From contig LR746273.1 of NCBI GenBank assembly GCA_902729315.2, forward strand, positions 4,193,001 through 4,257,000: 64,000 nt of DNA, read 5' to 3'. Positions 13,908 to 27,970 of this stretch are shown in pieces. A program made the translations under genes and the position numbers. The stretch is from Spirodela intermedia. Taxonomy: Eukaryota > Streptophyta > Magnoliopsida > Alismatales > Araceae. The notes below the pieces were generated by a model. The model had not been told where the DNA came from and did not search any database. It saw nothing but the letters and a program-made list of their open reading frames with translations. Positions within the stretch are counted from its first letter, which is position 1. Every line of letters starts with the position of its first letter.

Positions 13908-16900
13908 TTATATCTCCAGGATGGTCCTCACCTGATTGGGGGTGTGGCGTGCCAAGGACTTTGGATCTGGATACTGATTTTTAGGGTCGGTGACTGCCTG
14001 GTAAACAAGCTCGTAGGTGTCTGCAAGGGCCCTTGCAACGAGGACATAAGCATGGGAACGCAATCTGGGAACCTGAATCAGCTCGAACTCAGGGAGGGAG
14101 CCCTCCGTCCCCATAACGATTCCAAAGAAACTTCTTAAGCACTCGAACAGCAACGGCGGCGACATCTCGTGTATCTCTGCCAGCGCTCCAATGTCTTCAC
14201 GAGTTTCCTTATTAACCGACTTTTCAATAAAAGGCATCTTGCTCTGCAGACCGCACCTACTGAGGATAGCACTGACCTCACTGTCCACCAGAGCATTGAC
14301 ATTCGTCTCGATCATAGACCCCAGGTTGTTCATGTAGTTCGTCGCCACATCGTGCCCGACCAATGGTTGTTGAATGGCAGACAAGCAATTGATGAGGAAG
14401 ATCTTGCAAGGAGTGTCATTGCTCTGCAATCAAAGAAGACTGACAAAGTGAGAAAAAAAAGAAAAAGCAGATAGTTCAACCTTGAAACCAGAGGACATAT
14501 AAGGTAAACAATCAGCCACTAAAAAGAGATAGCGAGGAGACTAGCATGAGGGAGAGGGAAAATACAAAAAGCAAGAGAAATAATTACAGAGTAAGTTCTC
14601 TGTATGATATCTTTTTCACCGCTGCTTAGGTTCGCCATGCCAGTCACAGAGTCAATCTTTCTTCAAATACAAAGGAATACTTAATTTTTTTTCTTCCCTC
14701 TCGCGAATGAAATGGTGACCAAATTAGAAATCTAAATATAGGTTCCAGTCTCATGCAATTGCACATTTGCCTTATATAAGGTTGGTCAAGAAGTGTATCC
14801 GTCAATTTCCCTGATCTAATCCGTTAAAAATTTATAACTTCATTCGTCTAATCCGCTTTTGCAAAGAAAAGACAGACATCCTATCGATGACCTCCGACTT
14901 CTTAACATTTCATACGTATATCCTGTACATGAGCGATAATTGAAGGCTAAGGTTAGCAAGTTGTTTGAGGGTGATTGGAATAAAAACATAAATTTAGCTA
15001 AGGGACAATAATTTACGTAGGCCCGGAAAAGAAAATATAACATGGTGGTCGATTTAAAAGCCTAAAATATCAAATTACAAAAAAATTGTGTCCTGCATTT
15101 GGAACACCCAAACATAGGGATAGAACTGACTAAACAGGTCTTCTGCATTATCCTTCATTAAATTAGGTTCGTTCTCATGATTATAACACATAAAGCTCTT
15201 GCTAGGCCACAGTTGAAATATAATCAGCCTAAATGTGTACTCAAGTGTTCATCATCATTCAGTGTCTGGATGAGCTTCAGGGAGAAAAATCAGTGGAGTT
15301 GCTAAAATGTAAAACATGGAGAATCAGACTTCTCCAGCGAAGACTATCTTCTGTATTAAAATAAGACACGTGATCTATTATTGGTCATGGGATTTCATGT
15401 TACAACCCCATCCCTTTTTAATATCTTCAATCTAAGATTGTACTTCAAATCACTATTCATCTACTTTGGATTACCGAAGAAATCGATGTGAGGCATAAAC
15501 TTTAAAGCATGAACCAGAAAGGGAGAAAGTATTGGATGGAAAAAAGAGGCCACAAGCAAATAGGAACAAACCTGAGATAGGATGGAACTACTCTTGGTTA
15601 ACAAAGCATCAACAGGTGAAGTATCTCTACTACTCTGATTAATACCAGAATTCCTCTTTGAAAAATTGACAGCTCCCTTAGACCTGTGAGCCTCGGCTGC
15701 TTTCTCACACATCTGCAAACGAAGTATAAAATAAAAAATAAGTCAAACAAGAGCAGTTAGTAATGTAGGAACTGCAGCCCTTTTTCATATAGGATTAGAT
15801 GGTGTATCGGATTTGAAAGATTCAGATGCAACAAAAAGGAGTTAAAATAAGATATTAGTGGGCTGATGATGTTCAGTCATCCTGAACACCGATAAAGTTT
15901 TTGCCATAGTCAACTCGAAAAAGCCCTTACGAAAGGACAAACTCCTGCCTCTTTGCAAAATATGGGCATTTCTATAGGAATCAGCACAATGGTTCAAATT
16001 GAGAAGTCAAAGTCGAATTTTCATGGTCCTAAGTGCTTTAATGGTTCAAGGACTATTTGTTATTCAATACAAAGGTAAATGTCCTTAGTCATCTCCAATG
16101 ACAAAAAGATTGAACGGTCCAAAAACAAAAACTTGATTAAAATTCAATGCCATGTACATACCTCAACAATGGGATCTAATAGAGAAGCCATTACTGGATC
16201 AAACTCAGGTTTCTTTGCTGAAGCAGGAAACATCATACTGCTGTATGTATCAATTATTTCAAGCAACAAAGAAACTCCTTCCATTATGGCCGGAGGTGGA
16301 GATAAATCAGCCGCAATCCTGGGGGGATACCTCAGGAGCTTATCTCCCCTGGCCTTAAGAATGTTGAAAAAGGTTTTCTGAGCAGCATCTTTCAACAGTC
16401 CAAGTGTGTTACAGAGAGATGCTTCCTTACCCAGGAAATCTGCAATCTATGGAGGCATAAGTATCATGTGAGTTGAAGGAAAACTGCCTGTCTATGATTG
16501 AAGGAAAGACAAGACATGGACTGCGCACTTACGGTGTAGCTGTAGAATTCCAATGTATTACTCAACTTGTATGCGATTATAAGAGTTGGTTGGGATTGTA
16601 AAACTTGATCAACTCTGACCTTAAATGGTCGAGATGCTCCTTCAAATATTCTATCCAGAACAGCTGTTGTATCTGGTTCAAATTTTGTTGAGTCACTTTC
16701 AGTTTTCTTGGAGAAATGACGAGCAGCTACTCCAGTATCTGTTACGGCATCTGGATCGAGTAATACGTGAACAAGTTCTCTTTCAGATGCCAAAGCCTAC
16801 CCACAAAGCAAAATATCCATGAATCAGTTTCTATAGATGAACAAATTTGATACGAGTGGGTAATTAAGAACTCAGACCTGGTGCAACCAACCCAACATAT

Positions 16901-19900
16901 CCCCTACATAACGTAAAGGATCATGGGCATGCACTTCAATTGGTCTTGGCATTCCTCCAGGTCCTCCACGGGTAAGAGCACTGATGAATCTTCTAAACAA
17001 TGCATGATGTCTCATGTTTGCTACCTGAATGTAAGTAAAAGACCTTGTAATATCATTAACATGAAAGATGAATAAGGGGACATAAATAGGAATTTAAACA
17101 TCCACACTTCTATTATTTCCCAATTCAGACCTCTTCGGCACAATACTTGAACAGAACAGGTCTTTCTTTGAGGCACCGAACAGCTGTCTTCAAAAGCTCA
17201 CTGACCTCAGGGTTGTCAGTATCGCCTAATTTTTTACACTCAGCTTGAACCCATCTGAAACAATTAACAGATAGTAGTATGACGGTCACTTGGGGTATAA
17301 ATGAAACGAAAATACAATAACGCACTTGTGCATACATTCAGAATGTTAGGCATTGCAAATTATTGTATATCAGTTCACATAGTTCGCAGCTACTCAGAAT
17401 GACTCAGAATGTTATATCAGTGTGAACACTGGAGCACAAGCAATGCTATATCAGTTGTTACTAAGAGTCATTGCTTGTGCAACACCTCCCTATTCCATAA
17501 CAGCGGAAAAGTACTCTCATGCAGAGAAATTAAGTACATAATCTCGCAATCGCACCAAATTTGCCCATTTTCTTCATCCTTATCCAAATCGAAAGGAAAT
17601 ATCCATGAAGAGTCTGCATGACCCAAGAAAATGTTTAAAGAAGAATAGTCCTTGAGTTCAGGCTCAACTCCTCGCTTTATGTTAGCGGACCTACATTTCA
17701 GGCCGGTTCTACCAGCATAATGCTTAGAAGAATAGCCCTTGAGTTCCAAATTTGGGCAGGCAATCATACGCTCATATTTTTCTCCCCTTGAGTTTATTTT
17801 GACAACAAATAAACTCTGGCATTTCTCCTTACCACACTTATTTGCAAAATTTTACAGTCACAATGACAATGCATAACACATGATTCTCTAATAAACTTCA
17901 ACGTCAACAGATAATGCTAAAAAAAACGGTTCAGTAACCTTGATAAAAAAGTAAGTTTTCGATTTTATGTTATGGGGACCATAAAACTGCAGTCAGGACC
18001 CAGATCAGGAACCATCATCTTTGATGTTAAGACAAATATTGGCAAGCCAGAAAACATGCAAACAACTTGATTGTACAATCTAGATGCTCTGCTTTTGGAA
18101 ATAAAATGTGCCAACAACGTTATGCCCAACCAACAATTAAGAGGCTTAGCAACTTTGACGAATCGAGATATACTTCTGCAACATTTATTTTTCCGTCATT
18201 TTGATCACGAAAGTGCGAACCCAAATTGTTGATCACTGCCCAAGGGAGAACAAGAGAGCAGGATCTGAAAATTAAATTACTGTTCACATCATCAACCTTC
18301 TCTGATTAATTACAAAGCTTATTTATAAATACTCCAAATATTGGTTGCTGGTGAAACTTGTGTCACCTGCATAGACGCTCATATGCTCCTTCCTGGTATA
18401 CAGCCATCATATCCATGAGCTCCAAACCTGCACGCTGTTATTTTTCTTCATATAAGCCGACCTGATGTATAGCATTTTACAAAACTGAACAAATACTTAG
18501 TTGAGCGCAGGATCGTAGGCAGTATCTACGTCAATGTCAGCTGAATATACTATTCACAAGAACATTACTCCGTCAATCGGAATCAGCTGAGAAACTACCA
18601 AGAATGCAATGTACAAGAGCCAGCTTTTACTCTGACACCTGATACAACAGTAACAAATGAACCAGAGACAATCTAATAGTTGGAAAGAAAAACGTTTTAA
18701 TTTCCTTCTAGTGGGCACGAAATTTCCGTAGCATGAAAATTAGTCAGGAGAACTGATATCATGGAGGAGGTGATGGGCGAGCAGCGTAGCCTGCCACCAC
18801 TAACATACTATTCAGCAAAGAGACCGTAGAGCATAGCTCCCTGTGGACGTACATGGAACAGTAATTTTGGGAGAATCATGACGATATTTATTACAAGATG
18901 GCCCTCCTCCCATTGCTACTCGTTCTTCCCAATTTGGAAATTATCTAGTTAATTCTATCGTTTTTCGGCTACAATGAGTTGTCTGCAATGCTTTCTCATA
19001 ATGTTAGCAAAATAGCACATTTATCTATATCCATATTCAAAACACCTTTAACGAATTTGAGATGAAAATCTTCACATTTTTCAGAATCGTAGAACAAAGT
19101 GTGTATGGATTGATGAAAAACGCCTAAATTTTTAGTTACAGCTGTCACCCAAACTATAAGTTAGCATCAACTTTAAACCCAAAAAGTTTACCGAGGAAGT
19201 ATAGAAGGGAGAAACTAAAGGCAATTTCAATTATCTCACAGGGAAAAAAGGCTACCTGGTGATGTGTTCGAAGTAGTATTTTACAGTTGGCATGAATTTC
19301 TTGAACATGAGCGAGCGCCTTGAAGAAATTTTCGTTGAGCTCTTCATCCCTTAATGCACTTATCTGCATTTACATTACTACAGCTACAGACTTGGCAGAA
19401 GAAAAAAAACCCAAAGACTCAAGATAATGTGCAGTCATAAAGGTTCGTTAATACCTCCTCGTTGGAAAGTTGATAATCCCGAAGAAAGCATGAGGCAATC
19501 TCTTGTCTTTGAATGGTAATATCAAGTTCCTGCTTTAGCCTCTCTGTGGTATTGATGATATCTCCTGTACTTTCACTACAGCTGTTTAATGCCCTAGCGA
19601 TCCTATATGGTTCCAAAAGCTCAGGTCAGAGGAGCCCCAGTAACTTTTATCTTCCACAAAGAAACAAAGAAAGCGAGAGATGAATAAAAAGGATATGAAA
19701 GTAGGAAACAATCAGATAGTGTGGCACTCTTTCGTGATGCAGCATTAAAGTGCCTCATTTACCATTGAAAGAATGATATCATCAAAAGGTAAGTGCACAT
19801 ACACCAACATAAGCAAATGTTCTTTTGGGATAAACCCTTTCCGAGAGAAAAATAGTTCCAAACAATGTTTCAACCAAAACAGCAACATGATTAAAACAAA

Positions 19901-21207
19901 ATTTCCATAGAAATGAAATACTGCACATTCAAATGAGTACAAAGCATTTCATGAATTCCACCAACATGACTCAAGGCTTATCTATCAACTCTTACATTTA
20001 TCTAAGAAACACCTCACAGAGAGCTGAAGTTTATCTGATACTAGAATGTCCACATCTGAGGTAATCCACAGAGATATCTTAGGGATCCTATGTCAGCATC
20101 TACTATAAATTAAATCAAGCAGCCAACGTTCATCCTTCCCATATAGTTTCTTGTTTAATACGTGTGTCAGCCATGATTTCAAGCATCAATTTATGTCGAA
20201 AAAATGTAAACGAACAGACAGTTTTCTCAACAAGGAGTATGGGGAATTAAAAAAAATGACACCCAAAAGGCCTTGATGGATCAACCGCAGAGATGTGACC
20301 AAGCAGCTACTGGTGCATTGCAGTAAGACTCGGATAAGAATTTAGTCAATGGGAGTTTCTCACTTATCTGTTTGATCCGATTTTAATATTCATATGACCT
20401 CATAATGTTCTTCCAGGCAACTTAAAGCATCTACTGAAACCTTCTAGGTTCTGTGAGACTACTTTTTTGACCCAATTCCTTTGTTCATTAAATAGCTCTA
20501 TGTGGTGTTTGAAGAATTACTATAGAGCATCAGAACGACCGAGTTTGAGACTACTACCGACCCATTTTGTGTCTCCAGATTCCACCAGGTACCGTTGCTC
20601 ATGCTCCGCAGATTTCCGTTATTACTGTCGTTCTTTCTCATCTTTATAGATATATCGTCACATGAGGGGTATCCAGAGGTACCAGGCTATAAATATGTGT
20701 AAAATATGTTTCACTTCCCGAAAATAAAATGGGGTTTATTGAAAAAAAAGGCAATTCGCTGGTCGGGTTAGATTCAACCAAACGGAAGACTTACTGATCG
20801 CAGCACTCAGCAAGTGCATTAACCTCATCTCCCACCCTGTCGAGAGCCTACACGAAAGGCACGCAAATGCGTCAGAATCATAGGCTTTGAGATACGAATT
20901 GCGAGAGAGAATAAGACACCACGAGGAATGCAGGGACACGAGCGAAGGACAGAGAGAATGGAGGAGGAAGGCATACCTCCTGGGCGGGGAGAGAGGCAAG
21001 GAGGAATTCGTGGTTGAGTGCGAGGGCGCGGTGCTCTATCGTGGACTTGAGACCCCGCCGGGCAGCTGGCGTGTTCTCCCCGTAGAACGACGACAGCGCC
21101 TCCAGGGAGGCCAGAAGCTCGGGGCTGTCCGTCCGCGTCTCGTTCAGCACCTTCCGGAGCTTACGCGAGAGCCCCGCCGCCAAGGCCGTCCCTCCCCCCG
21201 TTGCCAT
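13908..21207 (-). CDS. COG6: Conserved oligomeric Golgi complex subunit 6
   Basis: A lobe-B subunit of the eight-protein COG tethering complex that keeps retrograde vesicle traffic within the Golgi. Eleven coding exons, read on the minus strand: 21207-20977, 20847-20795, 19602-19455, 19363-19256, 18434-18367, 17254-17131, 17024-16878, 16796-16533, 16446-16162, 15712-15572, 14423-13908. Every junction is GT-AG and in frame, giving about 694 residues, close to the usual 680-700. Family signatures include [20 protein letters not shown] near the N-terminus, the helical segment [51 protein letters not shown] and [18 protein letters not shown]. The C-terminal exon holds [16 protein letters not shown] and [21 protein letters not shown] chose the start at 21207 because the family begins a few residues before the LSRKL motif; an upstream in-frame ATG at 21297 would add 30 poorly conserved residues. 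Nothing is broken. Copy number elsewhere is unknown. Confidence 0.96.
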
Positions 21208-21823
21208 CCCTCTCTCCCTCCCTTCTGCAGGAGAGCCTCTCAGATCTCCGTTCTCTCTGCAGAAGCCGAAAGAGTCTTTAGAGGAAGGGGAAGACAAGTT
21301 AGTACTCTGTTAACCCAATAGACTTCTTATTTGTGTAAAATATCCACTCAGTTGCTAACGGCGCCCCTCGACGGGACCTCTTGGGCATGAGCGAGCCGGC
21401 AGGCTCGTTGTCGGCACAAAAAAAATCGCTCTTTTCCAAGCCCGCAACCGATGGCGCTGTCCGAGGTGTGCAGCTCTCCTCTCCGTGTCCTCACTCGGCT
21501 GGCGTCTTTTCTTATCCGTTTCTTATCTCCAGTCCCTCTCCCTCACAAGCTCCCCCGCCCGCCTCGCTCCGACGCCGGCCCTGGAAGGAGCAACGTGGGG
21601 AAGGTAGAAGACATTTATAACACCGAACGGGACGAACTGGGCCGCGGCTAAGAGCGGCGGAGACGAGAGAACCCGTAATTTTTCGGCTCATACCGAACGG
21701 CTGCAGGTCCTCTACTTCGCCTCAGCCGAGCGTCGCCCCAGGGACGAATTCGGACAAGCTACGGTTTGCTATTGGGCGTGCCGATACCTGTCCTGAAAGC
21801 GGTGGCGGGGGCAGTGGAGGAGA
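21208..21823. promoter_or_regulatory. Divergent promoter region shared by COG6 and SIG2
   Basis: Only 616 bp separate the start codons of COG6 (-) and SIG2 (+), so both core promoters and 5' leaders must fit here or overlap. The half next to COG6 is GC- and pyrimidine-rich. A TTTATAA element at 21614-21620 could serve SIG2 but lies about 200 bp from its ATG, so it is weak evidence. No other clear site was found. Confidence 0.6.
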
Positions 21824-24800
21824 ATGTCGTGCCTGGCTCCCCAGTTCAAGTGCCCCCCCGATGCTCACTTCAATTTTCGGCCCAGCCATGGTAAATTCCA
21901 TTCACATCTGTCCCTCCCTCTCTCTCTCTCTCCTCTCTGTAGCCCCCTCACCTGTCCAACCCTGAGAATGGTGCAGGCTCGTACACTTTGCATACTGTCC
22001 CCGTTTAGAACATAGCTCAGACTTGCCGTTTGCTTCCATGTCCTGGTGCGGAGACGAGCCTTATCCAGAGTTAGAAATGGGGTGAAACGTAGCTCTTCGG
22101 CACATAGAAAATATCTCGTATGGCAACTTCCAGAAAGAAGAGAGGAGGGTCTCACAGATTTAGTCCGGCTGCTTTAGTTGAAGAATCGGGGTTACCTAAT
22201 TCAAAGATTGATTTTGGGGTGAAGGACAAAGCAGGAGAAGATTGCACGCAATCTACAAGTGTCCCGCGTAGTCTGATATTCTTTTTCCTTAGAATCTCAT
22301 CCTCTGGATTCACATTACGCCAGTAGAGTTTGTATTGTTCGTCTCTCTGTCATAATTCTGTCTCCTGATGAATGGCGACAAGTGCAAGTCTCCAAAATCC
22401 CCTACGACAATAAATAAAATGTTCTTTTTCTCATGGTAAGCATTTTGGAGGATCGTTGTCAGGCTCTTCCTGGAGTTGATGGCTCACCATTACTGTTCAG
22501 AGAACATACGTGTAGGGTGGGAATCGAGAAGATTTACTATAATATATCCAAGGATTCGTTCAAAGAGTTTAATACGGCCACTAATTAGAACAGTGGGTCT
22601 CTGTACTTTGGTTGGATAGTTGAATCTATTTCCTTCTCTCACTTCATAGGGTTGGTATTATTGAATCTTGCCTATATACAGTGTCAATCAAATCTTCTCC
22701 ACGGAAGTCAACCTGGCAATGGTCTTCTTTGGGTCCACTCAAAGGGACTTGAGTCAAATTCAGGGAGTTTTTATGATCTAGGTGATCTACCAACTTATGG
22801 AACTATTCATAGTTATGTTCTTTCATACTAAGAACTTTTCATGTGTTGACTGCACCACGTGGTTTCCCATTTGAAGTTTATTCTGACCTAAGCTTTTTAT
22901 AAGCTATTCTTACACTTTTTATAATTCTCCAAAAGTCGTCCTTCATCGAAATATACTCCTCAGTGTTTTGCAGATTTTAGATTGTTCATTATGGCTCATC
23001 TGCATTCTCTGTTAGTTTGCACAACTGAAATTTTTTCTATCAAGTTTTATTCAATCTTTTTTGTAGGCGAAAGGATATCTAAACAAAGGAATTTTCTTTG
23101 AGCTAGCATTTATGGCATGGGCTAGCATTTATTTCTTTAATTCTTAGGACCCTACAATGGATTTGCTTTTTTAACGAATCATTTTCTGATATGCAGTGAA
23201 GACTAGGGACTTCGCATATTTCCGGGTACAATGTGTTATGTCATCTGCAACAGTAATTGATACAGAAAAACTTCAAATATCTTCTTTGGAAACCCATTCA
23301 ACTTCAGTTGCATCTCTCAGACCTTTGCCATACATAGGGACCATTGGTCCGCCAGCAAAGGTCAGCATTAATTTATGGATTTGACTATTCTGTGTCATCT
23401 TTATCAAGGCTCCGGCTTTTATAATCTTTTGCCATTATTGAAGCCCTTTGAAAATGCTTTGTTCAGATATCTATAGAGGCTGTCCGGGCCGTAAACTACT
23501 TATCCTTGTGCATACAAACACATGTTGTTGTTTATTGTTGGCGCAAACACTGAATTTTTAATCACAATGAGGCTTAATTTCCTTATGCATCTTTTTACTT
23601 TTTACAGATTGATTTTGAGGTGGCCCTAGCCACTGAGAATTTGCTGGCAAATGAAGAGTCTGTTATTGCTGCAGCTGCTGCTGAAGCGGTTGCTCTTGCT
23701 AGAGCAGCGGCTGAAGTTGCCAAAAATGCAGCGCAGATGGTTGGAAGCAATCCATCATCAAAGTATAGTAAACCTGATGATTTTTCTTCAGATTTTGGGC
23801 TTCTACAGGTTGAGATGGCTAAGGATGCAGAGAATGAGCGTTTGGGTGCATCCACGTATGGTCAAACAATTGAAGGTGTGTCTGATCGTAATCTACCTCA
23901 AGGTGCACATGAGTATAGTTCAAAAATAAATGGTTTTGAACTTCTAGAACCAGAACATTCTGAGAACATAGCTGTGAGATCGGGACGTCAAACTGAAAGG
24001 AGAGCCCGGAGAGCACGTGCTGCTGAAAAGGTGGGCTCCAGTGTTATCTCTGTTAAATCTGGATCATCTGGGAGAAAAAAGCGTGGTGCTATCCAGGAAA
24101 TCGACTATTCAGATCCATTGCATTATTTAAGGGCAACTACAAGCACATCACGGCTCCTAACTGCTAATGAAGAGTTGGAATTATCAGAGGGAATACAGGT
24201 GATATTTTATATCTTTTTTGTGGGCTACATATCCATGTTGTTGACATGTTCATTTTAAACTAGGATGAGTCGCATGTGCCAAGCAAAGTTCATCATGCTG
24301 GACTGGGACTTTCACTTCTTCGTTTTTGTTCCCCTTCATCTATCAGTCGGATGTGATGCATATATGTGAGATTTATGTGATGCATAAATTGGTTACCGTT
24401 TTACCGTTTTAAATTGGTTCATCTATATTTGGTGAAGTGTTTTTGCATAGAATATTCTGCTTTAATCCGTCCGTTGTATCTTCACTTTTAATGAAGGTAA
24501 TGGAACCTTTTAATCACAGGACGAGAAGAGAGAATGTGTAAATTTATTGCGCAAATTTAAAATGAATCAGAGATAATGATTGATCCTCTTTTGTTGAACC
24601 AGGGGATCCTATTGCCCATTGATGATGACTGCCAAATTTGGTCCTGTAATTTAGGAATTATCGAGAAGTAGTTTACCTTTCCAAATGGGATTTTTTTCTT
24701 AGAAATCAATATATTTTTTTTATGCAGTGTCACAGACTAACTCATGTTCGGTAGTTTATTACATTGTAAGTGATTAATTACCAGTGTAGAAGAAATCTGA

Positions 24801-27297
24801 AGACAATGATTTCATAATGATTTTCTTTATCCGGTTTTAGGCTCATAAACTTTGTGGATATAATGCAGGACCTGTTGAAGCTGGAAAAGCTTCAAGAAGA
24901 ACTTGCAAAAAGATATGGGAGTCAGCCCACCTTTGCTCAATGGGCTGCAGCGGCTGGAGTTGATCAGAAAACTCTGAGAAAACGCCTAAATTATGGCACC
25001 TTTTGCAAGGACAAGATGATTAAAAGCAATATTAGGCTTGTTATCTCCATAGCAAAGAATTATCAGGGCGCAGGGATGAATCTTCAGGATCTTGTTCAGG
25101 TTTTCCTTTGTTTTTGTGATTTCTTCCGCTCAAACGTACCGTTTTTCTAGCTTCAGAGTATTGACATGGATGCTTTCTTGCAGGAAGGATGCCGGGGTTT
25201 GGTAAGGGGAGCTGAAAAGTTTGATGCTTCCAAGGGTTTTAAGTTCTCAACTTATGCGCACTGGTGGATCAAACAAGCTGTTCGGAAATCCCTCTCTGAT
25301 CAATCCAGAACCATACGCCTACCAGTGAGCATCAAATGGCACCCATACTCTTGCTTAAGTATCACTGCATTTCATTTATCGGACTGTGTTGAAGAGCATA
25401 CTTTGCTTGTTCGTCAGTATATGGGAAGGTCTTTTCTATGTATTGTAGCTGTTGATTTGGGGCAGGCATTGACAAGTGCTGTTGCTAGGTAAGATTGAAA
25501 GTTTTCACAGCACGGATGTGTTGACCAAGATGAGTTCATTCCTGCAGAGTGAATAATTTAGCTGCGATTATTTAGATTAATGGATAATTCTTAAAACCTG
25601 GATGCCGTGTAGGTATTTTGACTGGTGAAAATCATGTGATTTCCCTGTGGTGGGTGGGATGCATATAACTGTGGTGTTTAAGAAGTAGACTTGTATACTT
25701 CTCTCGTCTGGTACCACCTATGTCCATCTCGTTTCTATTAGGAGTGCTTAAGATGGATCTTCTCCTTACATATTATTTACAGTAGCAGAGCAAAGATGAT
25801 TGGCTGTCCATTTCGTCCTTAATGGCCTTGTGAGAGAGATACTTTCCCTTTTGAAGGTGATCGGGCTTGGACAAATATGTGTTACTTTTTATTTATTTAT
25901 TAAAATCAACAAATCTCTGTTGCCAAATAGATTAGTGGGATGAAGTAATGTACTTCATTGTATCTTGGGAATCTCAGACTGATGTCAGTGATTAGATGCT
26001 AGTAACTTATCGAGCATGGAACGAACTACTTTGGAGAAGGAAGATCAGTATGCAATAACTCTTAGAACAATATGGCTGGATGAATCCTAGTAAGTCTAGA
26101 AGCAAGGATGAGGACATCTGATGTAATGTAACCCCGGGTATTTTGTAAGCTCTGAAGTGTAATGGAGCGAAGGTGTTCCATCGCAGTTTTAATCTCATAT
26201 TTTATCGATAAGTGGGTTAAACATTATATATTCATCAGCAAAGTGGGACCAGGGGGTTTTCAGGTTGGGCAGAGGATCTGAGACTAGGATCAGATTCATC
26301 TTGTGGGCTTTCTGAGTGTTTTTGGGCAGCCAGTCTTAACTTGAGGGCTTGTAGATTTTTCACTTTAGATGGGCTCCGATGCGGAGTAGCCATCCGCCCG
26401 GGTGGGTCATGGAGCTAGCTGTACCGGTTGTGGGTTATTGCTGGCCTTTAGATAGCTGCAAATGGGAGAAAAGGACTAGCTTCCTCTACATTTCAAAGCA
26501 GGAACCGATGTCAGAGTGCAAGACTCTGGGATCCCTGCTGCCTTGAATGATGGGTTTTTCACTATTTTTAGTATAGAAAGGATGAGATTTCTTTAGCTAT
26601 TGAGATCATCGTACAACGGAGTCAGGAGCTTCTTCTGCTGGCATATGTTCCCCCTTGCGTTGTTTTGTACTGTATTTGGGTTTGCCTTTTGCCTCAGCGA
26701 GGAGAATTGACGATTCCTATGTGCAGTTCCACATGGTGGAGGCGACTTATCGGGTGAAGGAGGCTAGAAAGCAGCTGTACAGCGAGAATGGAAGGTACCC
26801 AGAGAACGAAGAAGTGGCGGAGGCCACAGGGCTGTCGATGAAGAAGCTTACGGCTGTGCTTTTGACGCCCAAGGCTCCCAGATCCTTGGATCAGAAGATT
26901 GGGATTAACCAGAATCTGAAGCCCTCGGTTTGACCCCTCCCGCTGCTTCTCCGGGGCTCCCTATCTCCGTCACTTCCGGCGACTGGTCCGCTGATCTTGC
27001 GTCCTTTTGTTTCAGGAGGTGATTGCTGACCCGGAGGCGGAGTCTGCCGAGGACATACTGATGAAGCAGTTCATGAAGCAGGACCTGGATAAGGTTCTTG
27101 ACACCCTGAATCCCAGGGAGAAGCAGGTGGTCAGGTGGAGGTTCGGCCTGGAGGATGGGAGGATGAAGACGCTGCAGGAGATCGGGGAGTTGATGGGGGT
27201 GAGCAGGGAGAGGATCCGGCAGATCGAATCCTGTGCCTTCAGAAAGCTGAAGAACAAAAGGAGAACCAAGAGCTTGCGCCAGTACCTCGTCTCATAG
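21824..27297 (+). CDS. SIG2: Plastid RNA polymerase sigma factor SIG2 (sigB)
   Basis: A nuclear-encoded sigma-70 factor that directs the plastid-encoded RNA polymerase to promoters, notably those of some tRNA genes. Exons: 21824-21890, 23197-23360, 23608-24198, 24869-25099, 25184-25324, 26727-26927, 27016-27297 (TAG). All are GT-AG and in frame, giving 558 residues. The start is supported by [20 protein letters not shown], which fits the N-terminus of SIG2 proteins and acts as transit peptide. Residues about 85-110 are Ala-rich ([20 protein letters not shown]), followed by a basic stretch ([14 protein letters not shown]) and by [17 protein letters not shown]. Conserved sigma regions fill residues about 275-558: region 2 with [20 protein letters not shown] and [20 protein letters not shown], region 3 with [19 protein letters not shown], and region 4 with the helix-turn-helix [20 protein letters not shown]. 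The protein ends SLRQYLVS. Introns 1 (1.3 kb) and 5 (1.4 kb) are long. Among plant sigma factors the N-terminus and linker best fit SIG2. Confidence 0.95.
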
Positions 27298-27781
27298 GGA
27301 GGAGCGGGGGCAATCCCTTGACGTCTCCCGTCTTCAATTTTTCTTCTTCTTCTTCTTCTTGTCCTTCTTCTCCCTCCCGCGAGAAACTACATTCCTCCTC
27401 CGCCTCCATTTTTCCCTTCTTCATGCTCTCTCCACTGTATTTAGAAGAACATGTATAATCGATCGACCGTCGGCCTGTGCAGAGAAGAAGAATCCTTGTA
27501 CCATCTTTGGTGTTCATCACAGCGATTATTTAAGGTCTGGAGTCTCAAGAATTGTCTTCGCTACTGACTTTGCCACAATTGAACGGAACCCAACAGACTA
27601 CCAATCTCATGCGCCACCATAGAGGGTTTACTAGTTTTAGGTCGTCTTCTTCCTCGCGTAAGCATTCTTCGGAGACTGCCTAGCAATGATCCATGACCAA
27701 TTTCTTTCTGTAGAAATATTAAGGAAATAACAAGCCATAGAGATGGGAAAAGGGCAGCAGACCAGAGGGGGGGTGGGGGGT

Positions 27782-27819
<38 letters not shown>

Positions 27820-27970
27820 CAATATAATGAACGACCCGAGTAATGTTATTGCTATTGTTAACAGGAGACCAATATAAGCCTTCACGAAGGCGAGGTGCGG
27901 AGCCAGCGGGGGAGGGAGGTTTTGGAGGGAGGGTGAGAGGGCGAGTGAAGGTGCCGGCGGCGGGAGGATA
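27298..27970. other. Intergenic SIG2-SWIB, with GA microsatellite
   Basis: This stretch holds the SIG2 3' untranslated region, with a TTC-rich tract at about 27340-27365, and the SWIB promoter and leader. A GA dinucleotide run of about 15 units lies at 27785-27815, some 155 bp upstream of the SWIB start codon. GA/CT tracts are common in plant core promoters and leaders. No gene seen. Confidence 0.75.

Noticed and set aside
20878-21321. Plus-strand 144-residue frame and an upstream COG6 start at 21297
   Set aside because: The plus frame mirrors COG6 exon 1. The upstream start adds residues not typical of the family, so the start at 21207 was preferred.
22120-22326. Plus-strand frame inside SIG2 intron 1 as an alternative exon
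   Set aside because: Exon 1 (21824-21890) joins 23197 directly in frame with family-like sequence on both sides; this frame is not needed and matches nothing.
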